64,000 nucleotides of DNA from Treponema sp. (GTDB lineage Bacteria > Spirochaetota > Spirochaetia > Treponematales > Treponemataceae), in assembly GCA_017470605.1 (NCBI GenBank), contig JAFUYH010000010.1:1-64000 (forward strand). Reading direction: 5' to 3'. The translations under genes were made by a program, and so were the position numbers. Shown one piece after another: positions 62,373-64,000 of this stretch. The notes beneath the pieces were generated by a model, which was given only the letters and a program-made list of their open reading frames with translations, had not been told where the DNA came from and did no database searches. Each line of letters begins with the position of its first letter. The first letter of the stretch is position 1.

Positions 62373-64000
62373 ATGACAAAGGTAAAGAAAACTGGCGTTG
62401 TATTTCTATCACTGCTTTTCCTTAGTGCTATATTAATTGGAATGGGCTTTGGATGGGTGATTTCAGAAACCGTTAATATAAAAAATTCAGAATACATTAC
62501 AGAATTTGATACGGCACTGCCTACAAAACTTCTGGACATAAACGGAGAAATAATTACCGAATTTGCCTCTGACGAAAAAAGAGAAATCATTGCTTATCAG
62601 GATTTACCGCAGCAGATGATTGATGCCCTTATTACCCGAGAAGACAGGGTCTTCTTTTCCCACAACGGCTTTAACCTTAAAGCAATCATGAGAGGTATTG
62701 TGGGTATTCTTACGGGACGCTCTCTGGGAGGCGGTTCAACCCTTTCTCAGCAGATTGCAGGAACCCTTTACTGCGACCGAACAGAAAAATCCATCATAAG
62801 AAAAGTAAAGGAATTGTGGTGGGCTATCCAGATGGAACGCCGCTATTCTAAAAATGAAATCCTTGAACTTTACCTTAATAAAATCTACTTTGGAGGCGGA
62901 ACTTACGGTGTAAATGCCGCTTCAAAATATTATTTTGGTCATGGAGCCAAAGAGATTACGCCGGCAGAAGCCGCAATTCTTGTAATCCAGCTTTCAAACC
63001 CGGCCTTTTATAATCCTTTTGACCACCCGAACCGGGCTATGGACCGCCAGCAGACAGTTCTTACTGCAATGGTAGATTCAGGCTTTATTACACAGGAAGA
63101 AGCAGACCAGTCTTTTGAAGATTACTGGGCAACTTTTGACTATACAAGAACGTCAACTTCTGCATATCTGATGCGTGATGACAAGGCTCCCTGGTTCAGT
63201 GAATATGTTCGCCGTGAACTTGGTGATATGATTTACGGTTCTGATGATATTTATACCTCCGGCTTTACAGTAAATACGACCCTTAATCTTGCCCACCAGC
63301 AGATTGCCCAGCAGGTAATGGAAAAATGGATTGAAACGGCAAACATCAGATACCAGAAGGAACATTCTTCAAAGGCAGACCTTGCCTACAATATTTATGT
63401 TCCAATGACAGAACTTCTGTCCCTGCTTTTTGACATTCCCAGCTTAAAAGTCAGTGAACAGAGGGCTGAATTTGTTGCAAATTCAACATTTATAAATGAC
63501 ATTAATCCTGTTCTTGATATAGTTTCCCTTATGTGCGGAACAGACAAACTGAAAGTAAACATTGTAAACAGGGCTGCGGCAGTTTCAAAACAGGCAAGCG
63601 GAAAAAACACAATTGAAGGTACAATGATTTCCCTTGACCATGAAAACGGTTATATAGACGCTCTTGTAGGCGGAAGCAAATTTGATTCTGATAACCAGTT
63701 TATTCGTGCTACTCAGGCAAAAATTCAGCCGGGTTCTACATTCAAGCCTCTCTACTACTCTGCTGCAATTGATTCAAGAAAGTTCACTCCAACAACACAG
63801 ATTTCCGACACGCCTGTTGTTTTCCATACAGCAGACGGAAAACCATACATTCCTCTTAATTTCCGCGGTGAATGGGAGGGAGACGTTTCCCTCTGGTATG
63901 CTCTTACACGCTCTATGAATGTTCCATCCCTAAAGGTTCTGGACGGCATTGGATTTGAAGCAGCCATAGACAGAGCAGTTGCCTTACTTGGCATTCCTAA
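62373..64000 (+). CDS. Class A penicillin-binding protein (transglycosylase/transpeptidase), 3' end beyond window
   Basis: It polymerises and cross-links peptidoglycan. The first 542 residues are present; the frame is open to the edge. A membrane helix lies near residues 8-32 (VVFLSLLFLSAILIGMGFGW). The GT51 domain has catalytic Glu90 in ITREDRVFFSHNGFN, GGSTLSQQIAGTLY, KVKELWWAIQMERRYSKNEI and LELYLNKIYFGGGTYGVNAA. The transpeptidase domain has active Ser455 in IQPGSTFKPLYYSAAID and the SMN-type second motif in LTRSMNVPSLKVL. There is no Shine-Dalgarno; a strong promoter lies directly upstream. Confidence 0.93.
   Translation, partial: MTKVKKTGVVFLSLLFLSAILIGMGFGWVISETVNIKNSEYITEFDTALPTKLLDINGEIITEFASDEKREIIAYQDLPQQMIDALITREDRVFFSHNGFNLKAIMRGIVGILTGRSLGGGSTLSQQIAGTLYCDRTEKSIIRKVKELWWAIQMERRYSKNEILELYLNKIYFGGGTYGVNAASKYYFGHGAKEITPAEAAILVIQLSNPAFYNPFDHPNRAMDRQQTVLTAMVDSGFITQEEADQSFEDYWATFDYTRTSTSAYLMRDDKAPWFSEYVRRELGDMIYGSDDIYTSGFTVNTTLNLAHQQIAQQVMEKWIETANIRYQKEHSSKADLAYNIYVPMTELLSLLFDIPSLKVSEQRAEFVANSTFINDINPVLDIVSLMCGTDKLKVNIVNRAAAVSKQASGKNTIEGTMISLDHENGYIDALVGGSKFDSDNQFIRATQAKIQPGSTFKPLYYSAAIDSRKFTPTTQISDTPVVFHTADGKPYIPLNFRGEWEGDVSLWYALTRSMNVPSLKVLDGIGFEAAIDRAVALLGIP

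Overview
The window reads as a chromosomal segment of a spirochaete of the genus Treponema, probably a host-associated, carbohydrate-using member (inference). Supporting signs are the AT-rich, gene-dense layout, a 901-residue GreA with a long TPR-rich N-terminus as in other spirochaetes, a 1466-residue acidic/TPR membrane protein resembling the periplasmic-flagellar collar protein FlcA, spirochaetal lipoprotein signals, DUF2259, and many secreted TPR, PEGA and lamin-tail-like proteins. No prophage, IS element, CRISPR array or rRNA operon is visible. Small dispersed palindromic repeats are scattered through intergenic DNA and, in two places, lie inside genes.

Layout. 0-8.6 kb: an unrecognised conserved-looking protein, ssb, a U32 peptidase/hydroxylase, a lamin-tail-like lipoprotein, DUF2259, membrane proteins and a polyprenol-kinase-like enzyme. 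8.7-13.1 kb: the giant FlcA-like protein with in-frame tandem repeats. 13.2-15 kb: an A24 prepilin-peptidase-like protein and NADP-isocitrate dehydrogenase. 15-24 kb: a sugar-sensing and uptake block. A YtfQ-like lipoprotein, a YesM/LytS kinase and a YesN regulator converge on a YtfQ-R-T-YjfF-type ABC importer. The sensor lipoprotein is knocked out of frame by a T9 tract in its signal peptide. 24-36 kb: purC, a PIN/Phd toxin-antitoxin pair, murI, a zinc-ribbon protein, a pentapeptide-repeat protein, MBL hydrolase, a possible membrane metalloprotease, ilvN, thrA behind a structured leader, a DUF368 (PopT-like) membrane protein and a DEDDh exonuclease-BRCT protein.

36-41.6 kb: the SUF iron-sulfur operon sufC-B-D-S-U, then tRNA-Arg(TCT) and a strong bidirectional terminator. 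41.7-44.1 kb: a small operon of a degenerate AAA+/Fis-type regulator, a TPR membrane protein and a lipoprotein. 44.2-50.3 kb: a long reverse-strand housekeeping run recA-folK-scpA-scpB-rluB-cmk-rpsA. 50.3-54.2 kb: rpe followed by three TPR/secreted proteins. 54.4-58.1 kb: a TPR protein and the giant GreA. 58.2-64 kb: MBL hydrolase, deoC, a 2[4Fe-4S] ferredoxin, an M23 peptidase, a PEGA-like protein and the start of a class A penicillin-binding protein.

Window-wide regulatory patterns. Several genes have a good -10 hexamer only 6-9 bases before an ATG and no Shine-Dalgarno, suggesting leaderless or near-leaderless mRNAs (icd, sufC, sufU, the PBP, two divergent gene pairs). ssb, recA and the lamin-tail lipoprotein share a nearly identical upstream box followed by a TATATATA tract. 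The thrA leader can fold so that its Shine-Dalgarno is buried, making it a candidate riboswitch or translational attenuator. All functional assignments come from reading the sequence and family knowledge; no searches were run.
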